Shown here one piece after another: positions 26,821-34,895 of a DNA stretch of 39,048 nt (its first letter is position 1; each line of letters begins with the position of its first letter). The notes beneath the pieces are model-generated. The model saw nothing but the letters and a program-made list of their open reading frames with translations. It searched no databases and was not told the DNA's origin. Both the position numbers and the translations under genes were made by a program. The DNA comes from Hoylesella shahii DSM 15611 = JCM 12083 (GTDB lineage: Bacteria > Bacteroidota > Bacteroidia > Bacteroidales > Bacteroidaceae): positions 1 to 39,048 of the forward strand of contig NZ_BAIZ01000030.1 of NCBI RefSeq assembly GCF_000613445.1, written 5' to 3'.

Positions 26821-28483
26821 ATGAAACAGTTCATCCAAATACGATGCAAAAATAATAAAAAAAACCGCAAAGGTTGCTATCGGAAGCACACTTTATGATG
26901 TTTTTCATGAATTAAATCTTGATATGCCTTACGGGCCAGTAAATGCCAAAGTGAATAACAAGATTGAAGGCATGCATTATCGACTTTATCACAATAAGGA
27001 TATTGAGTTTCTTGATTTGCATTCGCCCTCAGCCCTGCGCACTTATACGCGCACGCTCTTTTTTGTGCTTTGTAAGGCCGTGCGCGACCTATATCCGCAC
27101 TCGCGCGTGGTGATTGACATCCCCGTGAGCAATGGTTATTATGTGGATTTAGACATACAACGACCCATAACGCCCGATGATGCCAACGCCATTAGGCTGC
27201 GAATGCAAGAGATTGTGGAGGCTCGTATGCCCATATCGCGACACGAAACCACCACCGAGGCCGCCATAGAAATGTTTAAAAAGGTGGGCGACGAGTCGAA
27301 AGTGCGATTGCTCGAAACTGTTGGCTCGCTCTACACCACTTATTATCAGCTTGATAAGTATGTGGATTTTTATTATGGTTCGCTGCTAACCAACACGCGC
27401 GAACTGCGACTCTTTGGACTTGAACCTTACTACGATGGACTGTTGCTGCGCGTTCCTTCTAGTGCCGACCCCTCTAAACTGGGCGAACTGGTGGCGCAAG
27501 ATAAAATGTTCGAGATTTTTAAAGAACATCACCGCTGGCAACAAATTCTAGGCATTCGCACCGTGGGCGACTTTAATCACGCTGTTGCTAATGGGTTGAG
27601 TGCCGATATGGTGCATGTGTCGGAGGCTTTGCAAGAAAAAAAGATTGCTCGCATTGCCGATGAAATTGCGGCTAGACCCAAAGTGCGAATGGTGTTGCTG
27701 GCCGGACCGTCGTCGTCGGGTAAAACCACCACCTGTAAACGCCTCTCGGTGCAATTGCTGGCCAATGGCATTAAACCTGTACAAATATCGTTAGACGATT
27801 ATTTTGTTAACCGCGAACAGACTCCAAGAGACGAAAACGGAGAATACGATTACGAAAGCTTGTACTCGCTGAACATTGCTTTGCTTAATCAACACCTCGC
27901 CGCACTCTTTCGTGGAGAAGAAGTGCAGATGCCGAAATACAACTTTGTGGAGGGTAAAAGCGAACCTACTGGCAAACTGCTGCACCTGCCACAAGACAGT
28001 GTACTGGTGGTGGAAGGCATTCATGCGCTTAACCCCGAACTTACTTCGCTCATCCCCGACGAACAAAAGTATAAGGTGTATGCCTCGGCACTAACAACCA
28101 TCTTGCTAGACGACCATAATTATATCCCCACAACCGACAATCGATTGCTTCGACGCATTGTGCGCGACCATAAATATCGCGGTGTGTCGGCTGCCGAAAC
28201 CATTAAACGTTGGCCCAGTGTGCGCGCAGGCGAAACCAAATGGATTTTCCCTTATCAGGAAGAGGCCGATGCTATGTTTAATACGGCCATGCTCTTCGAA
28301 CTGGCTATTATCAAAACGCAGGCCGAACCGCTGCTTGAGCAGGTGCCAGAAAATAGCGATGAATATTCGGAAGCCTATCGCCTTCGCAAATTCTTGCGCT
28401 ATTTTGCCCCCATGCCCTTCCATCAATTGCCACCAACTTCTTTGCTACGCGAGTTTTTGGGCGGTAGTTCGTTTAGTTATTAA
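26821..28483 (+). CDS. TGS-domain nucleoside (uridine kinase-like) kinase, 5' frameshift
   Basis: The long frame from ATG 26924 gives 519 residues, but it begins mid-domain. In the same frame upstream, TAKVAIGSTLYDVFHELNLD reads as TGS-domain sequence and continues into MPYGPVNAKV. The true start is probably ATG 26821 in a neighbouring frame, MKQFIQIRCKNNKK, joined at an A8 run (26857-26864): removing one A joins the frames. The full protein is about 554 residues, the family's usual length. A P-loop (LLAGPSSSGKTTTCKRL) and the uridine kinase/PRK-type domain (QISLDDYFVNREQTP, LVVEGIHALNPELTS) occupy the second half. It phosphorylates a nucleoside; the exact substrate is not shown. A strong terminator follows at 28526-28573. 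Confidence 0.85.
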
Positions 28484-28525
28484 CGCTTTAAAACTTGTGC
28501 TTTAAGGCGTAAATACTGATGGCAC

Positions 28526-28573
28526 ACAAGCAAGGACAGGCCAATTAAATTGTGCGGCTTTGTCCTTGCTTGT
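28526..28573 (+). terminator. Strong terminator of the nucleoside kinase gene
   Basis: ACAAGCAAGGACA (28526-28538) and TGTCCTTGCTTGT (28561-28573) form a perfect 13-bp stem, followed by T-rich TTGTTTTTGTG. Confidence 0.8.
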
Positions 28574-28653
28574 TTGTTTTTGTGGGTTTGTTTGCTTGTT
28601 TTTGTGTTGCATTGCTTGTCTTTATGGGATGGTTAGCGGTTGTTTGTAGTATT

Positions 28654-28692
28654 GTTGACTACTAATTTATAGACAATTAGTAGGTTAGCAAC
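28654..28692. other. Hairpin, unknown role
   Basis: CTACTAAT (28659-28666) pairs with ATTAGTAG (28676-28683) with a 9-base loop; GTTG and CAAC extend it from 28654 to 28692 with unpaired bases between. Confidence 0.45.
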
Positions 28693-28739
28693 ATTTTCTT
28701 TTCTTGAAAAAATGCATTAACGAGCAATCCTCATTGTCT

Positions 28740-28882
28740 AGCGAGCCACATCGACCTGTAAATAGCACCAACTCATTCGCACGCTATCTTGTTTATACAA
28801 TCTTTTTTGTAAAATAATATTACTAGATTTTAACATTGTGAGTGCCAACTCCATTCACTAAGTTGGAAGTGGCTCGCTTTTT
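28740..28882 (+). ncRNA. Candidate small RNA or mobile-element remnant
   Basis: AGCGAGCCAC (28740-28749) and GTGGCTCGCT (28869-28878) form a perfect 10-bp inverted repeat bounding about 140 bases, the right arm running into TTTT. An internal hairpin CCAACT (28845-28850)/AGTTGG (28861-28866) lies near the 3' end. It contains ATTTTAACATTGTGAGTGCC (28827-28846), which recurs at 38388-38407 with one change. I see no promoter, so this is a hypothesis; it could also be an old transposon-like remnant, though no target duplication is evident. Confidence 0.25.
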
Positions 28883-29159
28883 ACCGCGTATTTTTTAAGT
28901 TTGTAAATGCCCGATTGTTAGAGTGTTAGTGTTGATTTTGTGTGAAATATCCCTCTTTTGAGGCATTATGCCCACTCAAAACTAAGTAAGGGCAAACCAT
29001 CAACAAATAATACCGTTTTCTTAACAAGCATTCAAAAGGCTAATACAAGCCTCTAATCGTGCGGTTTTACGTTTAAATAATTGAATAGTAAGGGATTATG
29101 TGGAAATTTTGTGTTTCTTAAATCGCAAATAGCCACTAAAAACTTTGCAAAAAGCAGCA

Positions 29160-29269
29160 AATAGCATTGCGTTTTGTAGGAGTTGGCATTGCGTTTTGTA
29201 GGAGATAGCATTGCATTTAGCACGAGTTAGCACTGCGTTTTGTAGGAGTTAGCAGTGTAAAATGGTGCA
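29160..29269 (+). repeat. Tandem 22-bp-period array 2 (five units)
   Basis: Units start at 29160, 29182, 29204, 29226 and 29248, all 22 bases. Cores are GCATTGCGTTTTG (29164 and 29186), a variant GCATTGCATTTAGC, and GCACTGCGTTTTG; endings are TTTTGTAGGA or TTTAGCACGA as in array 1. The last unit reads GCAGTGTAAAATG, a 13-mer also found in array 3 at 38652. The start AGCAGCAAATAG matches the start of array 1. Confidence 0.85.
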
Positions 29270-29636
29270 TTTAGCAAACCGTTATTTGCGCTTTATATTA
29301 CATTTTGCGCTCCAAAATAGAGTAATACCATTTTTTTTGCGAAGCGAATTTTCTGCCCAAATTACCCAAATAGAACGCCCAAAAGGTGCTTTTTGCTAAA
29401 AAACTGCCCAAATGTGATGCAGAAGCTTGCCCAAAAATTGCCCTTTTCGTCCCAAAATTCTCCTTTTTGTGATGGTTGTACTTCTAGATTGGCGCTTGCT
29501 TCGATTACTGTTTGTAAAGAAAAGCTACGCTTTAGACTTTCCAAACCCTCCTTGTGTGCTTGTGTTTAGGGTATATTTATGTGGTGCGCGTTGTGTGGTT
29601 TATAGATATAATCAATACCATAATAGAAAGAATGGT

Positions 29637-29667
29637 TTTGTTGTATAAGGGATTATGTCTAATTTTG
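29637..29667 (+). promoter_or_regulatory. Promoter of dps
   Basis: TTTG at 29637-29640, 19-base spacer, TAATTTTG at 29660-29667: a full match to the -33/-7 pattern, 57 bases before the ATG at 29725. Confidence 0.7.
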
Positions 29668-29724
29668 CAATCGAAAAGACAAGGATACATAATCACAATT
29701 ATAAATATAGAAAGGAACAAAAAG

Positions 29725-30214
29725 ATGAGTACATTAAAGTATTTAGGATTAGACGAAAAGAAGGTTCAACCCGTAGTAGAAGGTTTGTCGCAGCTTTTGG
29801 CCGACTTCCAGGTGTTTTATGCCAATCTTCGCGGCTTGCACTGGAATGTTAAAGGCAAACGTTTTTTTCTCGTTGCATGCCAAGTACGAAGAACTTTATA
29901 ACGACGCCGCAGAAAAGATAGACGAGATTGCTGAACGCCTTTTGCAACTGGGAGCAACACCCGAAAACCGCTTTAGCGAATATCTTAAGGTGAGTTCGAT
30001 TAAAGAAACAGGCAATCAACCTACTGGAAAAGAAGGTGTTGAGACTGTGCTCAACAATCTTAGTAACTTGATTAAGCAAGAACGCGAACTGAGCAAACTG
30101 GCTTCTGAAATTGACGATAACGCTACTGTTGGCTTGATTGACGGATTTCTTGGGGGTCAAGAGAAAACTGTTTGGATGCTTGTTTCGTTCTTAGATAAGA
30201 GCTACAAAAAGTAA
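29725..30214 (+). pseudogene. dps: Dps ferritin-like DNA-binding protein, one-base frameshift
   Basis: Dps protects DNA by oxidising and storing iron in a 12-mer. It starts at 29725 (MSTLKYLGLDEKKVQPVVEG), keeps LADFQVFYANLRGLHWNVKG with the first ferroxidase His, then breaks: CGTTTTTTTCTCG carries seven T (29862-29868) where six would keep the frame. With six T it reads KGKRFFSLHAKYEELYNDAA and continues with EKIDEIAERLLQLG, holding the rest of the ferroxidase site, to the end at SFLDKSYKK. The restored length is 162 residues. The extra T is typical of homopolymer errors, but a real slippage site cannot be excluded. It has its own promoter and a strong terminator at 30292. Confidence 0.9.
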
Positions 30215-30291
30215 AACATAGGGCTCGAAATGGGCCGAAGCCATACGCATGGCGTGCTTTGGCACCCTTGTGTATATAGGTTAAAAACGCT

Positions 30292-30329
30292 GGGCAGCGA
30301 CCTTGTCAAAAGGGTCGCTGCCCTTTTTT
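30292..30329 (+). terminator. Intrinsic terminator of dps
   Basis: GGGCAGCGACC (30292-30302) and GGTCGCTGCCC (30313-30323) form a perfect 11-bp stem followed by TTTTTT. Confidence 0.95.
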
Positions 30330-30395
30330 GTCCTTTATAAGAACGAAAATGTGGCTTTAGCAGTGTGGATGTTTGGATGTTGTGAGCAAGGGGTC

Positions 30396-30425
30396 GCCAG
30401 TGTCTCATATATTGTGAGACTGGCG
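30396..30425. other. Stable hairpin in the dps-lipoprotein spacer
   Basis: CGCCAGTGTCTCA and TGAGACTGGCG pair over 11 bp with a two-base bulge and a small loop. No good T-run follows, so it may be a regulatory structure or a degenerate repeat. The rest of 30215-30535 holds only the dps terminator. Confidence 0.45.
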
Positions 30426-30535
30426 CCTTGTAATAAGTGTTTTTGTACGCATATTGTTGATTGATAATTGTTTACGGGTGGTTGTTGGATTATGTTAAAG
30501 GCCAGCGAGCTGGTCTAAATTTCAACATATTTACT

Positions 30536-30543
30536 TATCTTTG
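30536..30543 (+). promoter_or_regulatory. -7 box TATCTTTG before the lipoprotein gene
   Basis: Perfect TAnnTTTG match, giving a predicted leader of roughly 105 bases before the ATG at 30654. No good -33 element. Confidence 0.6.
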
Positions 30544-30556
30544 CATACCAGTTATG

Positions 30557-30624
30557 GCGCGTCTAATTAAGTTCCATGCTTCTACATTTTTATTGTGAAG
30601 ACTGAAACAGTAGTCCAGACGCGC
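30557..30624 (+). promoter_or_regulatory. Structured 5' leader of the lipoprotein gene
   Basis: GCGCGTCT (30557-30564) and AGACGCGC (30617-30624) pair perfectly over 8 bp around a 52-base loop, with a CTTC/GAAG stem inside. The structure fills most of the leader from the predicted start. A riboswitch, RNA thermometer or sRNA target is possible; none is identified. Confidence 0.4.
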
Positions 30625-30653
30625 TAGTTTTAAATTAGAGATAGGATTAAATA

Positions 30654-32027
30654 ATGAGAATAATCATTGTTGTGGCATCTATAATGATGCTCTTTGCCGC
30701 CTGTGGAGGCGACGATAATACAATAACGCCCACACCTATAACACCCCCAACGGAAGTAAAGACAAACGAAGTTACAGCAGACGACCTTGTGAAGTTTTTC
30801 AATCTCGATAAGCAACTCCTTGTTTATCAAGCATTGGAAAAGGCTAAAACCACTCTGGGAAAGAAGACCATTAATGGTAAAGAACTGAATGTTACGGCCG
30901 TGAGCGTGGTGAAAAGCGACAACGTGAAGGGTACATTCACATTGAAGGTTATGGGCACATGTGCCAACAAAGCCTTTGTGAAGGATGTGGACTTTAATGG
31001 CTTTGCGGTAAGACCTTCAGACTATGACATGGCTAAACGTGCCGTTGCTTCGTGGAAAGTGGGTGTAAACCCATTAACCGAGTTCGATTTTGATGAGCTT
31101 TACCGTTTGAAAGATAACAGTAAATTTACGGCACAATATCTGCAAAAGTTGATTGACTTGAAGGCTTCGGCAATCAATGGCAGCGCTAACTACACCTTTA
31201 CGGCCAACGATTGGGCTAAAACCACGATTAGCGATGTGCGCTATGTGCCCGACAATAACGGGACGGGAAGCATTGCTTTCAACATAAGCTATAACGGCAT
31301 AGAGGGCAAAAAAGGCGATGGCAGAAATGGTTCGCCCCGTCTATCGTTTAGCAAACGCGATTATTATACTACGAAAGTGACGGTTAAAACTAATCAAACG
31401 AAAAGCATGTACATGCGTGGTGTGTACGAGTATATCGAATTTTACCGTTCGTATGTGCTCAACTTCGATGCAAGCAAGTTCGTGCCTTACTTTGAAAGTA
31501 AACACTATAACAATAGCGAAAATGCATTTGACCTCACTGTTAGACTTGTGGCTAGGGATGGACAAGAAACCCCTTTGGCTACATTCACAATGAAAGTGGG
31601 TGGGTTTAGACCAATTTCAGATTTGTCTGACGAGCTTACAATTAGTACTTATGACAGGTTGAACCTGTTTTTTGGTAAACGTTTTAGAGGTAAGGCCGAT
31701 GGCGATTACACGGCAAAGGTTAAAGCCTTGTCGCAAAAACTGTGGCTGCACCTTGCCGACTTGTATATCACTCGCGACAACTTTCAACACTTGCTCTATG
31801 GCCGCGACGAGCGTAGCGATAAGGGTAATTACAACGTTGAAGTGTGGAGGCCTAATAATGGCAGTATTTATAACCAGGATGTTTACTTGGTGGACCTGAA
31901 AATCGAGGTTCTATCGGCTAAGAAAGTGGGCAATTTCCTTGAGCTTACGTATAAGTTTGTTGCAGCCAATGAGGTTTCGTTTAATGGTAAACAGCATACT
32001 TTTAAGGTGCATCTTATGGAAGAATAA
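30654..32027 (+). CDS. Large surface lipoprotein, unknown family
   Basis: 457 residues with a clear lipoprotein signal (lipobox LFAAC, residues about 13-17), followed by the acidic GGDDNT and a Pro/Thr-rich linker TPTPITPPTE. The mature part begins with VTADDLVKFFNLDKQLLVYQ and is rich in beta patterns, for example GTFTLKVMGTCANKAFVKD, YTTKVTVKTNQTKSMYMRGV and WLHLADLYITRDNFQHLLYG. No known catalytic motif is seen. It is monocistronic: own promoter and leader upstream, hairpin terminator at 32091-32112 downstream. The linker and charged N-terminus suggest display on the outer surface; the ligand is unknown. Confidence 0.75.
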   Translation: MRIIIVVASIMMLFAACGGDDNTITPTPITPPTEVKTNEVTADDLVKFFNLDKQLLVYQALEKAKTTLGKKTINGKELNVTAVSVVKSDNVKGTFTLKVMGTCANKAFVKDVDFNGFAVRPSDYDMAKRAVASWKVGVNPLTEFDFDELYRLKDNSKFTAQYLQKLIDLKASAINGSANYTFTANDWAKTTISDVRYVPDNNGTGSIAFNISYNGIEGKKGDGRNGSPRLSFSKRDYYTTKVTVKTNQTKSMYMRGVYEYIEFYRSYVLNFDASKFVPYFESKHYNNSENAFDLTVRLVARDGQETPLATFTMKVGGFRPISDLSDELTISTYDRLNLFFGKRFRGKADGDYTAKVKALSQKLWLHLADLYITRDNFQHLLYGRDERSDKGNYNVEVWRPNNGSIYNQDVYLVDLKIEVLSAKKVGNFLELTYKFVAANEVSFNGKQHTFKVHLMEE

Positions 32028-32090
32028 TGATATTAAAAGTGCTAGCTTGCCTTGGCAGCTGGGTGTTTTTTGGCTAGGGGCTTTGGTTTT

Positions 32091-32112
32091 GCTAGAGCTT
32101 CTAGCCTTTTTT
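32091..32112 (+). terminator. Terminator of the lipoprotein gene
   Basis: GCTAGA (32091-32096) and TCTAGC (32100-32105) pair with a three-base loop, followed by CTTTTTT. Confidence 0.7.
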
Positions 32113-32131
32113 GCTGAATAAGGGGATAGTT

Positions 32132-32240
32132 TTCTAGGTAGTTTTTGGGGTTCTAGGTGTTCTAGGTATTCTAGGTATTCTAGTTGTTCTAGGTTATTTT
32201 TGGTTTTCTAGATTTTCTAGTTGTTCTAAGTTGTCCTAGT
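32132..32240 (+). repeat. 9-base tandem repeat
   Basis: About twelve nine-base units of TTCTAGGTN, the best run being at 32151-32195, with two diverged units (GTTTTTGGG, ATTTTTGGT). It lies between the lipoprotein terminator and the tsf terminator; no gene uses it. Confidence 0.75.
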
Positions 32241-32265
32241 TTTTCTTCTTTTCTTGCCTTATAAG

Positions 32266-32291
32266 CAAAAATCCCCACAGCCCAAGGCTGT
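32266..32291 (-). terminator. Terminator of the rplM-rpsI-rpsB-tsf operon
   Basis: On the minus strand ACAGCC and GGCTGT (32291-32277) pair with a three-base loop, followed by GGGGATTTTTGC. The tsf stop is about 80 bases upstream. Confidence 0.5.
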
Positions 32292-32372
32292 AGGATTAGT
32301 CATTATTCTATCAAGTATCCACCCGTATAAATCAGTAAAGCCTTATCGGCCCTGCATTACGGGGGGTATCAT

Positions 32373-33365
32373 TTATTCAGCGCGAAGCGTGAAGCGCTTG
32401 AAATCAAGAACGGTGAGGTCTTTATCGGCAGCTTTAAGATACTGTCCAACGCTCAATTTAGAGTCTTGGATGAACTCTTGTTCGAGCAAGCAGTTTTCCT
32501 TAAAGAACTTAGCCATACGGCCTTTAGCGATATTGTTCACCATTTCTGCAGGCAGTGAAGCAGCTTTCTCTTCAGCAACGGTGGTTTTAATCTTGCGAAT
32601 TTCTTCGGCTTGAGCCTCGGTGATGTTGCCTTTAGCAATACCTTCGGCGATGTGCTCTTCGCTTTCTGCGATGTAAAGGTTGAATCCAGCCTTCTTCAAG
32701 GCAGCTTGCACAGCCTTTTCAACTTGCTCTTCCTTGGTTTTTTCGATAGCCACTTTCAGCTCTTCGTCCTTAACCTCTTGTGGAACACTAGCCTCGTCAA
32801 GCGCAATAGGCTTCATTGCAGCAATCTGCATGGTAACAGCATGACCCTCTTCTGCAGCAGGCTTGTTGGTTTGAGCCATGGTGCAAAGCAGGTTTTTGTT
32901 CATGTGGTTGTAGGTGTAGATGTTTTCTCCCTCGATGAAGTGGTATCCATCAAGTTCCATTTTCTCACCAGTGATACCCGAACGAGCGATAACAGCGTCT
33001 TCAACCTTCGTTCCATCAGCCAATGTAAGCGCCTTAACCTCGTCGAGGTTTTTAGCCTTAGCAGCAACGGCAGCATCGATGATGTCTTGCGTAAGTTGAA
33101 TATAGTCTTTACCATTAGCAACGAAGTCGGTTTCACACTTCAAGGCGATGATAGCACCGAAGCCATTTTCAGCCTTTACAAGTACGCAACCGTTAGAGGT
33201 TTCGCGGTCTGAACGCTTAGCGGCGATAGCCTGACCCTTGGCGCGAATAATCTCAATTGCCTTCTCGATGTCGCCAACGGTTTCGTCGAGAGCTTTCTTG
33301 CAGTCTGCCAAACCAGCACCAGTGAGTTTGCGCAGCTTCTGTACGTCTGCTATTGAAACAGCCAT
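32373..33365 (-). CDS. tsf: Translation elongation factor Ts
   Basis: 330 residues. EF-Ts recycles EF-Tu by promoting GDP release. The N-terminal UBA-like domain is clear (ADVQKLRKLTGAGLADCKKA) and the core carries NGFGAIIALKCETDFVANG, a family landmark equivalent to the KCETDFVAKN motif. The second half shows AMQIAAMKP-like sequence (TMQIAAMKPIALDEASVPQE) and the closing SVGQYLKAADKDLTVLDFKR. The length is typical for Bacteroidota, longer than the E. coli 283. It lies 87 bases after rpsB, with a hairpin between, in the conserved rplM-rpsI-rpsB-tsf operon. Confidence 0.95.
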   Translation of the reverse strand: MAVSIADVQKLRKLTGAGLADCKKALDETVGDIEKAIEIIRAKGQAIAAKRSDRETSNGCVLVKAENGFGAIIALKCETDFVANGKDYIQLTQDIIDAAVAAKAKNLDEVKALTLADGTKVEDAVIARSGITGEKMELDGYHFIEGENIYTYNHMNKNLLCTMAQTNKPAAEEGHAVTMQIAAMKPIALDEASVPQEVKDEELKVAIEKTKEEQVEKAVQAALKKAGFNLYIAESEEHIAEGIAKGNITEAQAEEIRKIKTTVAEEKAASLPAEMVNNIAKGRMAKFFKENCLLEQEFIQDSKLSVGQYLKAADKDLTVLDFKRFTLRAE

Positions 33366-33396
33366 AATATTTTCCTTTGCTTAATTTTATTGTTGA

Positions 33397-33441
33397 GAAA
33401 AGAAGCGGCTCGGGCGGCCATTAATGCCCCTTTGCCGCTTC
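33397..33441 (-). terminator. Hairpin between rpsB and tsf (possible attenuator)
   Basis: On the minus strand GAAGCGGC (33441-33434) and GCCGCTTC (33409-33402) pair perfectly, with an inner GGGC/GCCC stem, followed by TTTTCTC. It could act as partial terminator between the two genes. Confidence 0.55.
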
Positions 33442-33452
33442 ATATTTTATTT

Positions 33453-34268
33453 TTAGGCCTCTTCTTTAACTTCTTCAGCTACTTCGGCTACGGCCTTAGC
33501 CCCGTCTTTGCGTGCTTTTTTAGGAGCGCGAGCGGTTTCTTCGCTTTGTTCGGCAGCAGCCTTTTCGTCGGCTTTTTCTACCTTACGCTCTTCCAAGCCT
33601 TCGGCGATGGCAGCGCAGCAAGCGTTGAGAACAACCTCGATGCTATCTTTAGCGTCGTCGTTTGCGGGGATAATGAAGTCGATATCGCGAGGGTCAGAGT
33701 TGGTATCAACCATTGCGAACACAGGGATACCAAGGCGTTTAGCCTCTTTAACAGCGATAGCTTCTTTCATTACGTCGATAACAAAGAGAGCGCTAGGCAA
33801 GCGTGTGAGGTCGGCAATAGAGCCAAGGTTCTTCTCAAGTTTAGCGCGTTGGCGTGTTACTTGAAGCAACTCGCGCTTTGAGAGGTTGGCAAAAGTACCG
33901 TCGTTCATCAGTTTGTCGATGTTCGCCATTTTCTTAACAGCCTTACGAATGGTGGGGAAGTTGGTGAGCATACCGCCTGGCCAACGTTCGATAACGTAAG
34001 GCATGTTTACGCTAGCAGCCTTTTCGGCTACCACGTCCTTAGCTTGTTTTTTAGTAGCGACGAACAAAATGCGCTTGCCCGACTTAGCAATTTGCTTGAG
34101 CGCTTCGGCTGCTTCGTCTACCTTAGCCACAGTTTTGTGGAGGTCGATGATATGGATGCCGTTGCGTTCCATGAAGATATAGGGAGCCATTGCAGGGTTC
34201 CACTTGCGGCGGAGGTGTCCGAAATGGCAACCTGCCTGTAACAGTTGGTCAAAGTTTGTTCTTGACAT
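33453..34268 (-). CDS. rpsB: 30S ribosomal protein S2
   Basis: 271 residues. Begins MSRTNFDQLLQAGCHFGHLR and continues KWNPAMAPYIFMERNGIHII, the canonical S2 start. Other landmarks: RILFVATKKQAKDVV, RWPGGMLTNFPTI, PSALFVIDVMKEAIAVKEAK, and VFAMVDTNSDPRDIDFIIPA. The last 45 residues are a low-complexity Ala/Glu/Lys tail (ERKVEKADEKAAAEQSEET), a common S2 extension in this phylum. Second-last gene of the operon; the spacer before it (34269-34499) is unusually long and structured. Confidence 0.97.
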   Translation of the reverse strand: MSRTNFDQLLQAGCHFGHLRRKWNPAMAPYIFMERNGIHIIDLHKTVAKVDEAAEALKQIAKSGKRILFVATKKQAKDVVAEKAASVNMPYVIERWPGGMLTNFPTIRKAVKKMANIDKLMNDGTFANLSKRELLQVTRQRAKLEKNLGSIADLTRLPSALFVIDVMKEAIAVKEAKRLGIPVFAMVDTNSDPRDIDFIIPANDDAKDSIEVVLNACCAAIAEGLEERKVEKADEKAAAEQSEETARAPKKARKDGAKAVAEVAEEVKEEA

Positions 34269-34499
34269 GTCTTTGTTTTGTTTGGATGTTTACTTTCTTT
34301 TAAATTCTTTTTATTTAGAACCAGCGGGCAGGTAATCGTGGCTTATGCCTTAACGAGTCGCGCCCGTTTAGATGCTAAACGTTGTTCAGCTTGGGTTTTG
34401 CCAGTGCTTGGTGCCTAAATACAGCGTTGTGATACTTAAGCCACCTTTGAGATAGACCTTAAGCGCAAGCCAGTAAATGGCAAGCAGGGCATAAACACA
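34269..34499 (-). promoter_or_regulatory. Structured spacer between rpsI and rpsB
   Basis: 231 bases without a gene. Near the rpsB start, nested arms CGGGC/GCCCG (34362-34366 with 34325-34329), TCGT/ACGA and GGC/GCC fold together, next to a 6-bp hairpin GTTTAG/CTAAAC (34366-34380). No TAnnTTTG promoter is visible on the minus strand here. It is a candidate autoregulatory leader for rpsB-tsf, as known for rpsB in other bacteria, but the structure is not one I recognise. Confidence 0.4.
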
Positions 34500-34886
34500 T
34501 TAACGCTTGCTGAACTGGAAGCGACGACGAGCCTTGGGTTGACCTGGCTTTTTGCGCTCAACAGCACGAGAGTCGCGTGTGAGGAAACCTTGGTCTTTCA
34601 GAGCTTTCTTGTCTTCCTCGTTTACTTTAACCAGTGCGCGTGCGATGGCTAGGCGCAGTGCTTGGCTTTGTCCGGTGTAACCACCACCGTCGAGGTTAGC
34701 TTTGATGTCGTATTTCTCGGCTGCTTCGAGCAACTGCAGTGGTTGTCTAACCACGTACTGCAAGATGGCAGAGGGGAAATATTGGTTGATGTCTTTCTTG
34801 TTGATCGTTATTTTGCCAGTACCTTCAGAGAGGTAAACACGAGCTACAGCGCTCTTGCGGCGACCAATTGCATTTACTACTTCCAT
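34500..34886 (-). CDS. rpsI: 30S ribosomal protein S9
   Basis: 128 residues. Starts MEVVNAIGRRKSAVARVYLS and ends ARRRFQFSKR, the expected S9 tail that reaches the P-site tRNA. GGGYTGQSQALRLAIARALV and RDSRAVERKKPGQPKARRR are family landmarks. Only 9 bases separate it from rplM, so the pair is co-transcribed. Confidence 0.98.
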   Translation of the reverse strand: MEVVNAIGRRKSAVARVYLSEGTGKITINKKDINQYFPSAILQYVVRQPLQLLEAAEKYDIKANLDGGGYTGQSQALRLAIARALVKVNEEDKKALKDQGFLTRDSRAVERKKPGQPKARRRFQFSKR

Positions 34887-34895
34887 TTCTTTTCC

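Larger units (their letters stand above)
28484..29724. other. Gene-free region with terminator, repeat array and possible small RNA
   Basis: About 1.24 kb without a supportable reading frame. In order it holds the kinase terminator (28526-28573), a hairpin (28654-28692), a 10-bp inverted repeat bounding 28740-28878, the 22-bp array (29160-29269), a stretch with repeated CCCAAA (29353-29458) and the dps promoter (29637-29667). Confidence 0.6.

Noticed and set aside
28740..28878. MITE or insertion-sequence remnant
   Set aside because: A 10-bp inverted repeat is present, but no target-site duplication and no transposase trace; kept only as a weak RNA candidate.
32610..33212. 200-residue plus-strand frame
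   Set aside because: Antisense to tsf, composition rich in Ser/Leu/Phe typical of mirrored coding sequence.
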